Program-made: the position numbers and the translations under genes
DNA from: Streptomyces bungoensis
GTDB lineage: Bacteria > Actinomycetota > Actinomycetes > Streptomycetales > Streptomycetaceae
Direction: 5' to 3'
DNA: 64,000 nucleotides
Assembly (NCBI RefSeq): GCF_001514215.1
Contig: NZ_KQ948874.1
Location: 1 to 64,000, forward strand
The notes under the pieces: generated by a model
Databases searched by the model: none
What the model was told of the DNA's origin: nothing
What the model saw: the letters and a program-made list of their open reading frames with translations, nothing else
In this document: in pieces, positions 24,409-33,011 of the stretch
Layout: the number at the start of each line of letters is the position of its first letter
How positions within the stretch are numbered: the first letter of the stretch is position 1

Positions 24409-25407
24409 ATGACGCGACGACTTGCGGAAGTGGCGAAGAAGGTCGGGGTCAGCGAGGCCACGGTCAGCCGGGTGCTCAACGGCAAGCCCGGAGTCTCCGA
24501 CGCCACCCGGCAGGCGGTGCTGACCGCCCTCGACGTCCTCGGCTACGAGCGGCCCACCCAGCTGCGCGGCGAACGCGCCCGGCTCGTCGGCCTGGTCCTG
24601 CCCGAGCTGCAGAACCCCATCTTCCCGGCGTTCGCCGAGGTCATCGGCGGAGCCCTCGCCCAGCTCGGGCTCACCCCCGTGCTGTGCACCCAGACCAAGG
24701 GCGGGGTCTCCGAGGCGGACTACGTCGAGCTGCTGCTGCAGCAGCAGGTCTCCGGCGTCGTCTTCGCCGGCGGCCTGTACGCCCAGGCCGACGCCCCGCA
24801 CGACCACTACCGGCTGCTCGCCGAGCGCAACATCCCGGTCGTGCTGGTCAACGCGGCCATCGAGCACCTCGGCTTCCCGGGCGTCTCCTGCGACGACGCC
24901 GTGGCCGTCGAGCAGGCCTGGCGGCACCTGGCCTCCCTCGGCCACGAGCGGATCGGCCTGGTCCTCGGCCCCGGCGACCACGTGCCCTCCGCGCGCAAGC
25001 TGGCCGCCGCCCGCGCGATCGCCGGCGACCTGCCGGACGAGTTCGTCGCCCGCGCCATCTTCTCCCTCGAGGGCGGCCACGCCGCCGCGTCCCGCCTGAT
25101 CGACCGGGGCGTCACCGGCATCATCTGCGCGAGCGACCCGCTCGCCCTGGGCGCGGTCCGGGCGGCCCGCCGCAAGGGGTACGACGTGCCCGGCCGGATC
25201 TCGGTCGTCGGCTACGACGACTCGGCGTTCATGAACTGCACCGAACCCCCGCTGACCACCGTCCGCCAGCCCATCGAGGCCATGGGCCGCGCTGCCGTGG
25301 AGCTGCTGAACGCGCGGATCGGGGGCACCGCCGTCCCCGCCGAGGAGCTGCTGTTCGAGCCCGAGCTGGTGGTGCGCGGATCCACCGCGCAGGCCCCGCG
25401 CGACTGA
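24409..25407 (+). CDS. LacI-family repressor of the alpha-glucan operon
   Basis: 332-residue repressor from the ATG at 24409. The N-terminal DNA-binding domain reads RRLAEVAKKVGVSEATVSRV followed by LNGKPGVSD, the typical LacI helix-turn-helix and hinge. The remainder is a periplasmic-binding-protein-like sugar domain (VGLVLPELQNPIFPAFAEVI, ISVVGYDDSAFMNCTEPPLT, TTVRQPIEAMGRAAVELL). It immediately precedes, in the same orientation, a sugar-binding lipoprotein, two permeases, a GH13 alpha-glucosidase and a GH87-like enzyme, so the effector is likely an oligosaccharide released from their substrate. Inverted repeats with GCA/TGC-type arms lie upstream of both this gene and the transporter genes. 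Confidence 0.93.
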   Translation: MTRRLAEVAKKVGVSEATVSRVLNGKPGVSDATRQAVLTALDVLGYERPTQLRGERARLVGLVLPELQNPIFPAFAEVIGGALAQLGLTPVLCTQTKGGVSEADYVELLLQQQVSGVVFAGGLYAQADAPHDHYRLLAERNIPVVLVNAAIEHLGFPGVSCDDAVAVEQAWRHLASLGHERIGLVLGPGDHVPSARKLAAARAIAGDLPDEFVARAIFSLEGGHAAASRLIDRGVTGIICASDPLALGAVRAARRKGYDVPGRISVVGYDDSAFMNCTEPPLTTVRQPIEAMGRAAVELLNARIGGTAVPAEELLFEPELVVRGSTAQAPRD

Positions 25408-25452
25408 GGCGCCCACGGCCATCGGAAAGATCCGCCCGGCTGTCGAATAATT

Positions 25453-25463
25453 GCAGATTCTGC
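25453..25463. promoter_or_regulatory. Putative LacI operator upstream of the sugar-binding protein gene
   Basis: GCAGA-T-TCTGC is a perfect inverted repeat inside TTGCAGATTCTGCGC, followed by the near-palindrome GCGACATGTTGC (25464-25475). It lies 85-95 bases upstream of the transporter gene start in the only non-coding gap of the operon, and its TTGCA/TGCGC edges resemble the site upstream of lacI. Confidence 0.5.
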
Positions 25464-25547
25464 GCGACATGTTGCGTGACGATGTCGGCGGTGCTTGAGT
25501 GTGCGGCGCCCACCGCTCCTGCCATGAGTGCCATGAGGGGTCCACCG

Positions 25548-26900
25548 ATGAGACACACCGGGTTCCGCCGTACCTCCGTCGCGATAGGCGCCTGCTGCGC
25601 GCTCGCCCTCGCCGCAACCTCCTGCGGCTCGGGCGGCGACGGCTCGGCGAACGGCAGGACGCGCATCACCGTCAACTGCGAGCCGCCCAGGAGCGCCAAG
25701 GTCGACCGGCGGTTCTTCGAGGAGGACGTCGCCTCCTTCGAGAAGCGGCACCCGGACATCGACGTCGTCGCCCACGACGCCTTCCCCTGCCAGGACCCGA
25801 AGACCTTCGACGCCAAGCTCGCCGGCGGGCAGATGGAGGACGTCTTCTACACGTACTTCACCGACGCGCGACACGTCGTCGACATCCACCAGGCCGCCGA
25901 CCTCACCCCGTACGTCGGGGACCTGAAGTCCTACCCGAGCATCCAGAAACAGCTGCGGGACATCTACACCGTCGACGGCAAGGTGTACGGCATCCCGCGC
26001 ACCGGATACAGCATGGGGCTGATCTACAACCGCAAGCTGTTCCGGAAGGCCGGCCTCGACCCCGACAAGCCGCCCGCCACCTGGGACGAGGTCCGCGCCG
26101 ACGCCCGGAAGATCGCCGCGCTCGGCGACGGCACCGTCGGATACGCCGACTACAGCGCCCAGAACCAGGGCGGCTGGCACTTCACCGCCGAGCTGTACTC
26201 CCAGGGCGGCGACGTCGTGGGCCCCGACGGCAGGACGGCCACCGTCGACACCCCCGAGGGCCGTGCCGTCCTGAAGAACCTGCACGACATGCGGTGGACC
26301 GACGGCTCCATGGGCAGCAAGCAGCTCCTCGTCATCAACGACGTGCAGCAGATGATGGGTTCGGGCACGCTCGGCATGTATCTCGCCGCCCCCGACAACA
26401 TCCCGATCCTGGTCAAGGAGAAGGGCGCGAATTACGACGACATCGCCATCGGCCCCATGCCCGGCGGCGAGGGCACGCTCATCGGCGGCGACGGCTACAT
26501 GTTCAACAGACACGACACGCCCGCCCAGATCCGGGCCGGCCTGAAGTGGCTCGACCACATGTTCCTCACCCCGGGAGCGGGCTTCCTCGGCGACTACGCA
26601 CGCGCCAGGAAGAACGACGCCCCCGTCGGCCTGCCCGAGCCGCGCCTGTTCACCGGCGCCGCCGACGCCAAGGACCAGCAGGCCAAGAAGGCCGACGCCA
26701 ACGTGCCGGTGGAGAACTACCAGGCGTTCCTCGACGGCAACCAGCGGCTCCGGATGAAGATCGAGCCGCCGGACGCCCAGCAGATCTACTCCGTCCTCGA
26801 CGCCACCGTCTCCGCCGTCCTCACCCGGAAGGACGCCGACATCGACCAGCTGCTGAAGGACGCCTCCGGGAAGATCGACGGCATCCTGGCCCGGAGCTGA
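25548..26900 (+). CDS. ABC sugar transporter, substrate-binding lipoprotein
   Basis: 450-residue extracellular solute-binding protein of the family 1 (maltose/alpha-glucoside) type. The preferred ATG is 25548, spaced 8 bases from GAGGGG; ATGs at 25524 and 25533 are less good. The signal peptide has twin-Arg-like RRTS and a lipobox-like ALAATSC, so the mature protein is probably lipid-anchored at Cys. Features include ITVNCEPPRSAKVDRRFFEE, an extra cysteine pair (NCEPP, FPCQDP), and GYSMGLIYNRKLFRKAG typical of family 1 binders. It delivers oligosaccharide to the two permeases that follow. No ATPase gene is in the operon; a shared MsiK-type ATPase would be expected. Confidence 0.93.
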   Translation: MRHTGFRRTSVAIGACCALALAATSCGSGGDGSANGRTRITVNCEPPRSAKVDRRFFEEDVASFEKRHPDIDVVAHDAFPCQDPKTFDAKLAGGQMEDVFYTYFTDARHVVDIHQAADLTPYVGDLKSYPSIQKQLRDIYTVDGKVYGIPRTGYSMGLIYNRKLFRKAGLDPDKPPATWDEVRADARKIAALGDGTVGYADYSAQNQGGWHFTAELYSQGGDVVGPDGRTATVDTPEGRAVLKNLHDMRWTDGSMGSKQLLVINDVQQMMGSGTLGMYLAAPDNIPILVKEKGANYDDIAIGPMPGGEGTLIGGDGYMFNRHDTPAQIRAGLKWLDHMFLTPGAGFLGDYARARKNDAPVGLPEPRLFTGAADAKDQQAKKADANVPVENYQAFLDGNQRLRMKIEPPDAQQIYSVLDATVSAVLTRKDADIDQLLKDASGKIDGILARS

Positions 26901-26905
26901 CCGCG

Positions 26906-27859
26906 ATGACCAAGACGGCCGAGCGGCGGCCCGTGCCGAAGGCCGCCGTCCACCCGGTCCCGGCGCCGCCTCCGGTAGGGGGCCGGAGGCGGCGCCGCCT
27001 CGCCGACCAGGCCCGCGCCTACGCCTTCCTCCTCGGCGGCCTGCTCTGCTTCGCCCTGTTCTCCTGGTACCCGGCGATCCGCGCGGTCGTGATCGCCTTC
27101 CAGAAGTACACGCCCGGCTCGTCACCCGAGTGGGTCGGCACCGCCAACTTCACCCGCGTCCTGCACGACCCCGAGTTCTCCGCCGCCTGGCGCAACACCC
27201 TCACCTTCACCGCGCTGGCCCTGCTGATCGGGTTCGCGATCCCGTTCCTGCTGGCCCTCGTCCTCAACGAACTGCGGCACGCCAAGGCGTTCTTCCGGGT
27301 CGTGGTCTACCTGCCGGTGATGATCCCGCCGGTGGTCAGCGCCCTGCTGTGGAAGTGGTTCTACGACCCCGGCACCGGCCTCGCCAACGAGACGCTGCGC
27401 TTCTGGCACCTGCCCACCTCGAACTGGTCCAACGGCACCGACACCGCGCTCGTCTCGCTGGTGATCGTGGTGACCTGGGCCAACCTGGGCGGCACCGTCC
27501 TCATCTACCTGGCCGCGCTGCAGTCCATCCCCGGCGAGCTGTACGAGGCCGCCGAACTGGACGGCGCGAACCTGCTCCAGCGCGTCCGGCACGTCACCGT
27601 CCCGCAGACCCGCTTCGTGATCCTGATGCTGATGCTGCTTCAGGTCATCGCCACCATGCAGGTGTTCACCGAGCCGTTCGTCATCACCGGCGGCGGACCG
27701 GAGAACGCGACGGTCACCGTCCTGTACCTCATCTACAAGTACGCGTTCCTCTACAACGACTTCGGCGGCGCCTGCGCGCTCAGCGTCATGCTCCTGGTCC
27801 TGCTCGGCGCGTTCTCCGCCGGCTACCTGCGGCTCACCCGCTCCGAGGGGGACGCATGA
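26906..27859 (+). CDS. ABC sugar transporter permease (MalF type)
   Basis: 317 residues from the ATG at 26906, five bases after the binding-protein stop. An N-terminal proline- and arginine-rich cytoplasmic segment precedes six hydrophobic helices (for example YAFLLGGLLCFALFSWYP, FTALALLIGFAIPFLLALVL). The permease EAA loop, which contacts the ATPase, reads YEAAELDGANLLQRVRHVTV. It ends in an ATGA overlap with the second permease. Forms the membrane channel with that protein. Confidence 0.94.
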   Translation: MTKTAERRPVPKAAVHPVPAPPPVGGRRRRRLADQARAYAFLLGGLLCFALFSWYPAIRAVVIAFQKYTPGSSPEWVGTANFTRVLHDPEFSAAWRNTLTFTALALLIGFAIPFLLALVLNELRHAKAFFRVVVYLPVMIPPVVSALLWKWFYDPGTGLANETLRFWHLPTSNWSNGTDTALVSLVIVVTWANLGGTVLIYLAALQSIPGELYEAAELDGANLLQRVRHVTVPQTRFVILMLMLLQVIATMQVFTEPFVITGGGPENATVTVLYLIYKYAFLYNDFGGACALSVMLLVLLGAFSAGYLRLTRSEGDA

Positions 27860-28731
27860 GCACCCGCACCCTGGTCTCCCCGGCCACGCTCGCCCGCCCG
27901 CGCGGCAGGGCGGTCTACTGGACGGTGTTCACGGCCGTCGTCGTCCTGTTCGCCCTCGCCTTCCTCTTCCCGGTCTACTGGATGGTGACCGGCGCCATGA
28001 AGTCGCCGGACGAGATCGCCCGGACCCCGCCCACCCTCGTCCCGCGCCACTGGCACCTCGGCGCGTACACCGACGCCTGGGACCTGATGCAGCTGCCGCA
28101 GCACCTGTGGAACACCGTCGTGCAGGCGGCCGGCGCCTGGGCGTGCCAGCTGGTGTTCTGCACCGCCGCCGCCTACGCCCTGTCCAAGCTGCGGCCCGCC
28201 TTCGGCAGAGTGGTCCTCGGCGGCATCCTCGCCACCCTGATGGTCCCGGCGCAGGCGCTCGTCGTACCCAAGTACCTGACGGTCGCCGACCTCCCGCTGA
28301 TCCACACCAGCCTGCTCGACGACCCCCTCGCCATCTGGCTGCCGGCCGTCGCCAACGCCTTCAACCTGTACCTGCTCAAGCGGTTCTTCGACCAGTTGCC
28401 GCGCGACGTGCTGGAGGCCGCCGAGATCGACGGCGCGGGCAGGCTGCGCACCCTGTGGTCGGTGGTCCTGCCCATGTCCCGGCCCGTCCTCGGCGTGGTG
28501 TCGATCTTCGCGCTGGTCGCCGTCTGGCAGGACTTCCTGTGGCCGCTGATGGTCTTCCCCGACACCGGCAAGCAGCCGATCAGCGTGGCCCTCGTCCAGC
28601 TGTCGCAGAACATCCAGCTCACCGTGCTCATCGCCGCGATGGTGATCGCCAGCATCCCGATGGTGGCGCTGTTCCTCGTCTTCCAGCGGCACATCATCGC
28701 CGGGATCAGCGCGGGCAGCACCAAGGGCTGA
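27856..28731 (+). CDS. ABC sugar transporter permease (MalG type)
   Basis: 291 residues starting at the ATG 27856, overlapping the first permease stop by 4 nt. Six hydrophobic segments are visible, the first being TVFTAVVVLFALAFLFPVYW. The EAA loop is LEAAEIDGAGRLRTLWSVVL. The C-terminal FQRHIIAGISAGSTKG is the usual MalG-type ending. Followed after 33 bases by the GH13 gene with a strong GAAAGGGAAG site. Confidence 0.94.
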   Translation: MSTRTLVSPATLARPRGRAVYWTVFTAVVVLFALAFLFPVYWMVTGAMKSPDEIARTPPTLVPRHWHLGAYTDAWDLMQLPQHLWNTVVQAAGAWACQLVFCTAAAYALSKLRPAFGRVVLGGILATLMVPAQALVVPKYLTVADLPLIHTSLLDDPLAIWLPAVANAFNLYLLKRFFDQLPRDVLEAAEIDGAGRLRTLWSVVLPMSRPVLGVVSIFALVAVWQDFLWPLMVFPDTGKQPISVALVQLSQNIQLTVLIAAMVIASIPMVALFLVFQRHIIAGISAGSTKG

Positions 28732-28764
28732 CGCCGGCGCACCGACTGCAGAAAGGGAAGCCCA

Positions 28765-30372
28765 GTGGGACAGCCCACCCATGCCCCCACGGACCGTGAC
28801 TGGTGGCGCTCCGCCGTCATCTACCAGGTGTACGTCCGCAGCTTCGCCGACGGCGACGGCGACGGCACCGGCGACCTCGCGGGCGTCCGAGCCCGGCTGC
28901 CGTATCTGGCCGAACTCGGTGTCGACGCCCTGTGGTTCACCCCCTGGTACCTGTCCCCCCTGAAGGACGGCGGCTACGACGTCGCCGACTACCGGACCAT
29001 CGACCCGGCCTTCGGCACCCTCGCCGAGGCGGAGAAACTCATCGCCGAGGCCCGGGAACTGGGCATCCGCACCATCGTCGACATCGTCCCCAACCACGTC
29101 TCCGACCAGCACCCCTGGTTCCGTGCCGCCCTCGCCGCCGGCCCCGGCAGCCCCGAGCGCGAACTGTTCCACTTCCGGCCCGGACGCGGCGCGCACGGCG
29201 AACTCCCGCCCAACGACTGGCCGTCGCAGTTCGCCGGCTCCACCGAACCGGTGTGGACCCGGCTGCCCGACGGCGACTGGTACCTGCACCTGTTCACCCC
29301 CGAGCAGCCCGACCTCAACTGGGCGCATCCGGCGGTCCGCCAGGAGCACGAGGACATCCTGCGCTTCTGGTTCGAGCGCGGCGTGGCCGGCGTCCGCATC
29401 GACTCCGCGGCCCTGCTCGCCAAGGACCCGGCCCTGCCCGACCTCGCCACGCACCCCGAGCCCCACCCCTTCGTCGACCGCGACGAACTCCACGCCGTCT
29501 ACCGCTCTTGGCGGCGCGTGGCGGACGAGTACGACGGCGTCTTCGTCGGCGAGGTCTGGCTCCCCGACCCCGAACGCTTCGCCCGCTACCTCCGCCCCGA
29601 CGAACTGCACACCGCGTTCAACTTCTCCTTCCTCACCTGCCCCTGGGACGCCGGCCGGCTGCGCACCGCCATCGACACCACCCTCGCCGAGCACGCCCCG
29701 GTCGGCGCCCCGGCCACCTGGGTGCTGTGCAACCACGACGTGACGCGCACGGTCACCCGGTACGGCCGCGAGGACACCGCCTTCGACTTCGCCACCAAGG
29801 CGTTCGGCACCCCGACCGACCTGGCGCTCGGCACCCGCCGGGCGCGCGCCGCGGCGCTGCTGTCCCTGGCGCTGCCCGGGACCGTGTACGTCTACCAGGG
29901 AGAGGAACTGGGGCTGCCGGAGGCCGAGATCCCGGCCGGCCGCATCGAGGACCCGATGCACTTCCGGTCGCAGGGCGCCGACCCGGGCCGCGACGGCTGC
30001 CGGGTGCCGCTGCCCTGGGCGGCCGACGCGCCGTACGCGGGGTTCGGCTCGCGCGAGGAACCGTGGCTGCCGCAGCCGGCCGGCTGGGCATCGTACGCGG
30101 TCGACCGCCAGCAGCGGGATCCGGACTCCATGCTCTCCCTCTACCGCCGGGCCGTCGCCGCCCGCCCCGCCTTCGGCGACGGCCCCCTGACCTGGCTCCC
30201 CGCCCCCGAAGGCGTGCTCGCCTTCTCCCGCGCCCAGGGCGCGACCTGCGTGGTGAACCTCGCCGCCGCGCCCGCCGCCTTGCCCGCGCACTCCCGGTCC
30301 CTGCTCACCAGCGGCCCCCTCGACGAGGCGGGCCGGCTGCCGCAGGACACCGCGGCCTGGCTGCTCGGCTGA
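28765..30372 (+). CDS. GH13 alpha-glucosidase (intracellular)
   Basis: 535-residue glycoside hydrolase of family 13 from the GTG at 28765; no signal peptide, so it acts on imported oligosaccharides. The four conserved regions are present: DIVPNHVSDQHPWF (region I), GVRIDSAALLAKDP with the nucleophile Asp (region II), FVGEVWLPD with the acid/base Glu (region III) and VLCNHDVTRTVTRYG (region IV). The N terminus WWRSAVIYQVYVRSFADGDG is the oligo-alpha-glucosidase type. Position between an ABC importer and a GH87-like secreted enzyme suggests it splits alpha-1,3- or mixed alpha-1,3/1,4-linked glucose oligomers, though simple maltose/isomaltose activity is an alternative. Confidence 0.93.
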   Translation: MGQPTHAPTDRDWWRSAVIYQVYVRSFADGDGDGTGDLAGVRARLPYLAELGVDALWFTPWYLSPLKDGGYDVADYRTIDPAFGTLAEAEKLIAEARELGIRTIVDIVPNHVSDQHPWFRAALAAGPGSPERELFHFRPGRGAHGELPPNDWPSQFAGSTEPVWTRLPDGDWYLHLFTPEQPDLNWAHPAVRQEHEDILRFWFERGVAGVRIDSAALLAKDPALPDLATHPEPHPFVDRDELHAVYRSWRRVADEYDGVFVGEVWLPDPERFARYLRPDELHTAFNFSFLTCPWDAGRLRTAIDTTLAEHAPVGAPATWVLCNHDVTRTVTRYGREDTAFDFATKAFGTPTDLALGTRRARAAALLSLALPGTVYVYQGEELGLPEAEIPAGRIEDPMHFRSQGADPGRDGCRVPLPWAADAPYAGFGSREEPWLPQPAGWASYAVDRQQRDPDSMLSLYRRAVAARPAFGDGPLTWLPAPEGVLAFSRAQGATCVVNLAAAPAALPAHSRSLLTSGPLDEAGRLPQDTAAWLLG

Positions 30373-30425
30373 GCCGCACCCCGCACCAGCTGTCCCAGCA
30401 CCCCCACCGTCGAAGGGATCAGCCC

Positions 30426-32606
30426 ATGCACAGCAGCAGCACCGCCCGGCATGCCGGGCGCATGCCCGCCGTCGGGGCGGTCGTCGCCCTCGCCGCCGGC
30501 ATGCTCGTCTCCGTGGCACCCGCCGCCCACGCGGCCGCGGGCGCCACCCTCCCCTTCACCTCCGTCGAGGCCGAGTCGGCCGGCACCACCGGCACCAGGA
30601 TCGGCCCCGACCACACCCAGGGCACCCTCGCCTCGGAGGCCTCCGGCCGGCAGGCCGTACGGCTCACCTCCGGGCAGCGGGTGGAGTTCACCGTGCCGCG
30701 CGCGGCGAACGCGGTGAACGTCGCCTACAGCGTCCCGGACGGGCAGTCCGGTTCGCTCGACGTGTACGTCAACGGCACCAGGCTCACCAGGACGCTCCCG
30801 GTGACCTCGAAGTACTCCTACGTCGACACCGGCTGGATCGCGGGCTCGAAGACGCACCACTTCTTCGACAACGCCCGCCTCCTGCTGGACCGGGACGTCC
30901 AGGCCGGCGACAAGGTCGCCTTCCAGGCGACCGGTACCCAGGTCACCGTGGACGTCGCCGACTTCGAGCAGGTCGCGCCGGCCGCCGCCCAGCCCGCGGG
31001 GTCGGTGTCCGTCGTCGCCAAGGGCGCCGACCCCAGCGGCAACGGGGACTCCACCCAGGCCTTCCGGGACGCCATCGCCGCCGCGCAGGGCGGCACGGTC
31101 TGGATCCCGCCGGGCGACTACCGGCTCACCTCCTCGCTGAACGGCGTCCAGAACGTCACCCTCCAGGGCGCCGGCGCCTGGTACTCGGTCGTCCACACCT
31201 CCCGCTTCGTCGACCAGTCGAGCTCCTCCGGGAACGTCCACATCAAGGACTTCGCGGTCATCGGCGAGGTCACCGAACGCGTCGACTCCAGCCCGGACAA
31301 CTTCGTCAACGGCTCCCTCGGCCCGAACTCGTCCGTCTCCGGCATGTGGATCCAGCACCTGAAGTGCGGGATGTGGCTGACCGGCACCAACGACGACCTC
31401 GTCGTGGAGAACAACCGCATCCTCGACACCACCGCCGACGGCATCAACCTCAACGGCACCGCCAAGGGCGTCCGGGTCCGCGGCAACTTCCTGCGCAACC
31501 AGGGCGACGACGCCCTGGCGATGTGGTCGCTGTACTCCCCGGACACCGACTCCAGCTTCGAGAACAACACGATCTCGCAGCCCAACCTCGCCAACGGCAT
31601 CGCGATCTACGGCGGCACCGACCTCACGGTGAGGAACAACCTGGTCTCCGACACCAACGCCCTCGGCAGCGGCATCGCCATCTCCGACCAGAAGTTCATG
31701 GACCCCTTCCAGCCGCTGGCCGGCACCATCACCGTCGCCGGCAACACCCTGGTACGCGCCGGGGCGATGAACCCCAACTGGAACCACCCGATGGGCGCCC
31801 TGCGCGTCGACTCCTACGACAGCGCGATCGACGCGACGGTGAACATCACCGGCACCACGATCACCGACAGCCCGTACAGCGCCTTCGAGTTCGTCTCCGG
31901 CGGCGGGCACGGCTACCCGGTCCGCAACGTCACCGTGGACGGGGCGACCGTGAAGAACACCGGGACGGTCGTCGTCCAGGCCGAGGCGCAGGGCGCGGCC
32001 ACCTTCCGTAACGTCACGGCGACGGGCGTCGGCGCGGCCGGGATCTACAACTGCCCCTACCCGGCGAACTCCGGCTCCTTCGCCCTCACCGACGGCGGCG
32101 GCAACTCCGGCTGGTCCACCACCTGGTCGGACTGCTCCACCTGGCCCCAGCCCGGCCAGGGCAACCCCGAGCCCGACCCGAACCGCGACCTCGCCCAGGG
32201 CCGCCCGGCCACCGCGACCGGCTCCCAGGACGTGTACACGCCCGGCAAGGCGGTCGACGGCGACGCGAACAGCTACTGGGAGTCCACCAACAACGCCTTC
32301 CCGCAGTCCTGGACGGTCGACCTCGGCTCGTCCTACGCCGTGCGCCGGCTGGTGCTGAAGCTGCCCCCGTCCGCGGCCTGGGGAGCCCGCACCCAGACGA
32401 TCACGGTGCTGGGCAGCACCGACGGCTCTGCCTGGTCCACGGTCGTCGCCGCCCAGGGCTACCGCTTCGACCCGGCCACCGGCAACACGGCCACGGTCGC
32501 GCTGCCGAGCGGCACGAACCTGCGCCACCTGCGGCTGACCGTCAGCGCCAACACCGGCTGGCCCGCAGGCCAGTTCAGCGAGGTGGAGGCGTACCTGGCG
32601 AATTGA
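30426..32606 (+). CDS. Secreted GH87-like alpha-1,3-glucanase (mycodextranase type) with CBMs
   Basis: 726-residue extracellular enzyme from the ATG at 30426 (GAAGGGA upstream). A Sec signal peptide ends near VAPAAHAAA. Residues about 38-185 are a CBM6/35-like domain (FTSVEAESAGTTGTRIG). Residues about 190-560 form a right-handed beta-helix beginning KGADPSGNGDSTQAFRDAIA; its core ILDTTADGINLNGTAKG and FLRNQGDDALAMWSLY carries the clustered aspartates (D-G-I-N, G-D-D) seen in GH87 alpha-1,3-glucanases. A Pro/Glu/Asn linker leads to a C-terminal F5/8 type C (CBM32-like) domain (RPATATGSQDVYTPGKAVDG). It would cut alpha-1,3-glucan of fungal walls or bacterial mutan outside the cell. GH87 assignment rests on motif pattern only. 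Confidence 0.8.
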   Translation: MHSSSTARHAGRMPAVGAVVALAAGMLVSVAPAAHAAAGATLPFTSVEAESAGTTGTRIGPDHTQGTLASEASGRQAVRLTSGQRVEFTVPRAANAVNVAYSVPDGQSGSLDVYVNGTRLTRTLPVTSKYSYVDTGWIAGSKTHHFFDNARLLLDRDVQAGDKVAFQATGTQVTVDVADFEQVAPAAAQPAGSVSVVAKGADPSGNGDSTQAFRDAIAAAQGGTVWIPPGDYRLTSSLNGVQNVTLQGAGAWYSVVHTSRFVDQSSSSGNVHIKDFAVIGEVTERVDSSPDNFVNGSLGPNSSVSGMWIQHLKCGMWLTGTNDDLVVENNRILDTTADGINLNGTAKGVRVRGNFLRNQGDDALAMWSLYSPDTDSSFENNTISQPNLANGIAIYGGTDLTVRNNLVSDTNALGSGIAISDQKFMDPFQPLAGTITVAGNTLVRAGAMNPNWNHPMGALRVDSYDSAIDATVNITGTTITDSPYSAFEFVSGGGHGYPVRNVTVDGATVKNTGTVVVQAEAQGAATFRNVTATGVGAAGIYNCPYPANSGSFALTDGGGNSGWSTTWSDCSTWPQPGQGNPEPDPNRDLAQGRPATATGSQDVYTPGKAVDGDANSYWESTNNAFPQSWTVDLGSSYAVRRLVLKLPPSAAWGARTQTITVLGSTDGSAWSTVVAAQGYRFDPATGNTATVALPSGTNLRHLRLTVSANTGWPAGQFSEVEAYLAN

Positions 32607-32838
32607 CGTCGCGCCGAGGCGCCGGTCGGTCGGCCACCGCGATCCGCCAGGCCGACCGGTCGGCGGGGTCGCCGCACAGCGAGTACTGCCGCTCCAGGCC
32701 CGGATCCAGCAGCAGGTCCACGTGCGCGCCGGGCTCCCACTCGGGCAGGTCCCGCCCGAGCGGATCGCGCAGGGCCAGGGCGACCACCTCGTCGGCGACG
32801 AACGACCGCTCGGCCACCACCAGTTCGCACTCGTTCAT
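32575..32838 (-). pseudogene. Truncated vanillate demethylase-type oxidoreductase (VanB/PDR family)
   Basis: From the ATG at 32838 the frame reads MNECELVVAERSFVADEVVA and continues PEWEPGAHVDLLLDPGLERQ with YSLCGDPADRSAWRIAV, the start of the FMN/ferredoxin-reductase domain of VanB-like reductases (RxYS flavin motif). After about 66 codons the homology stops and an unrelated tail runs into the end of the opposite-strand GH87 gene, ending at 32575. The NAD-binding domain and the C-terminal plant-type ferredoxin domain (about 250 residues) are missing. The start overlaps the 58-residue gene upstream (ATGA), so the operon context is original and the 3' part was lost. Confidence 0.85.
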
Positions 32839-33011
32839 CGCGCGGTCCCGCCCTCCGGGAGACGGTGCCCGTCGGGGTGGGCGAGCATCCACTCCCACAT
32901 TCCGACCGGGTCGTCGCCGGTGTGCTCGGCCCCGCAGCGGCAGGTGCCGTGCAGGACGTCGGTGCCCGGCAGCCGGTCGATGCGGTAGACCTCGCCCGTG
33001 GGCGCGCTCAC
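32835..33011 (-). CDS. Small cysteine-containing protein in the vanillate demethylase operon
   Basis: 58 residues from the GTG at 33011, overlapping the oxygenase stop (GTGA) and, at its own stop, the reductase start (ATGA). The sequence has a DVLHGTCRCGAEHTG segment with two cysteines and histidines that could bind metal, then MWEWMLAHPDGH. Tight double overlap and typical codon usage support a real gene. I do not recognise the family; its position between oxygenase and reductase suggests an accessory or small electron-transfer/metal-handling role, which is inference. Confidence 0.7.
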   Translation of the reverse strand: MSAPTGEVYRIDRLPGTDVLHGTCRCGAEHTGDDPVGMWEWMLAHPDGHRLPEGGTAR

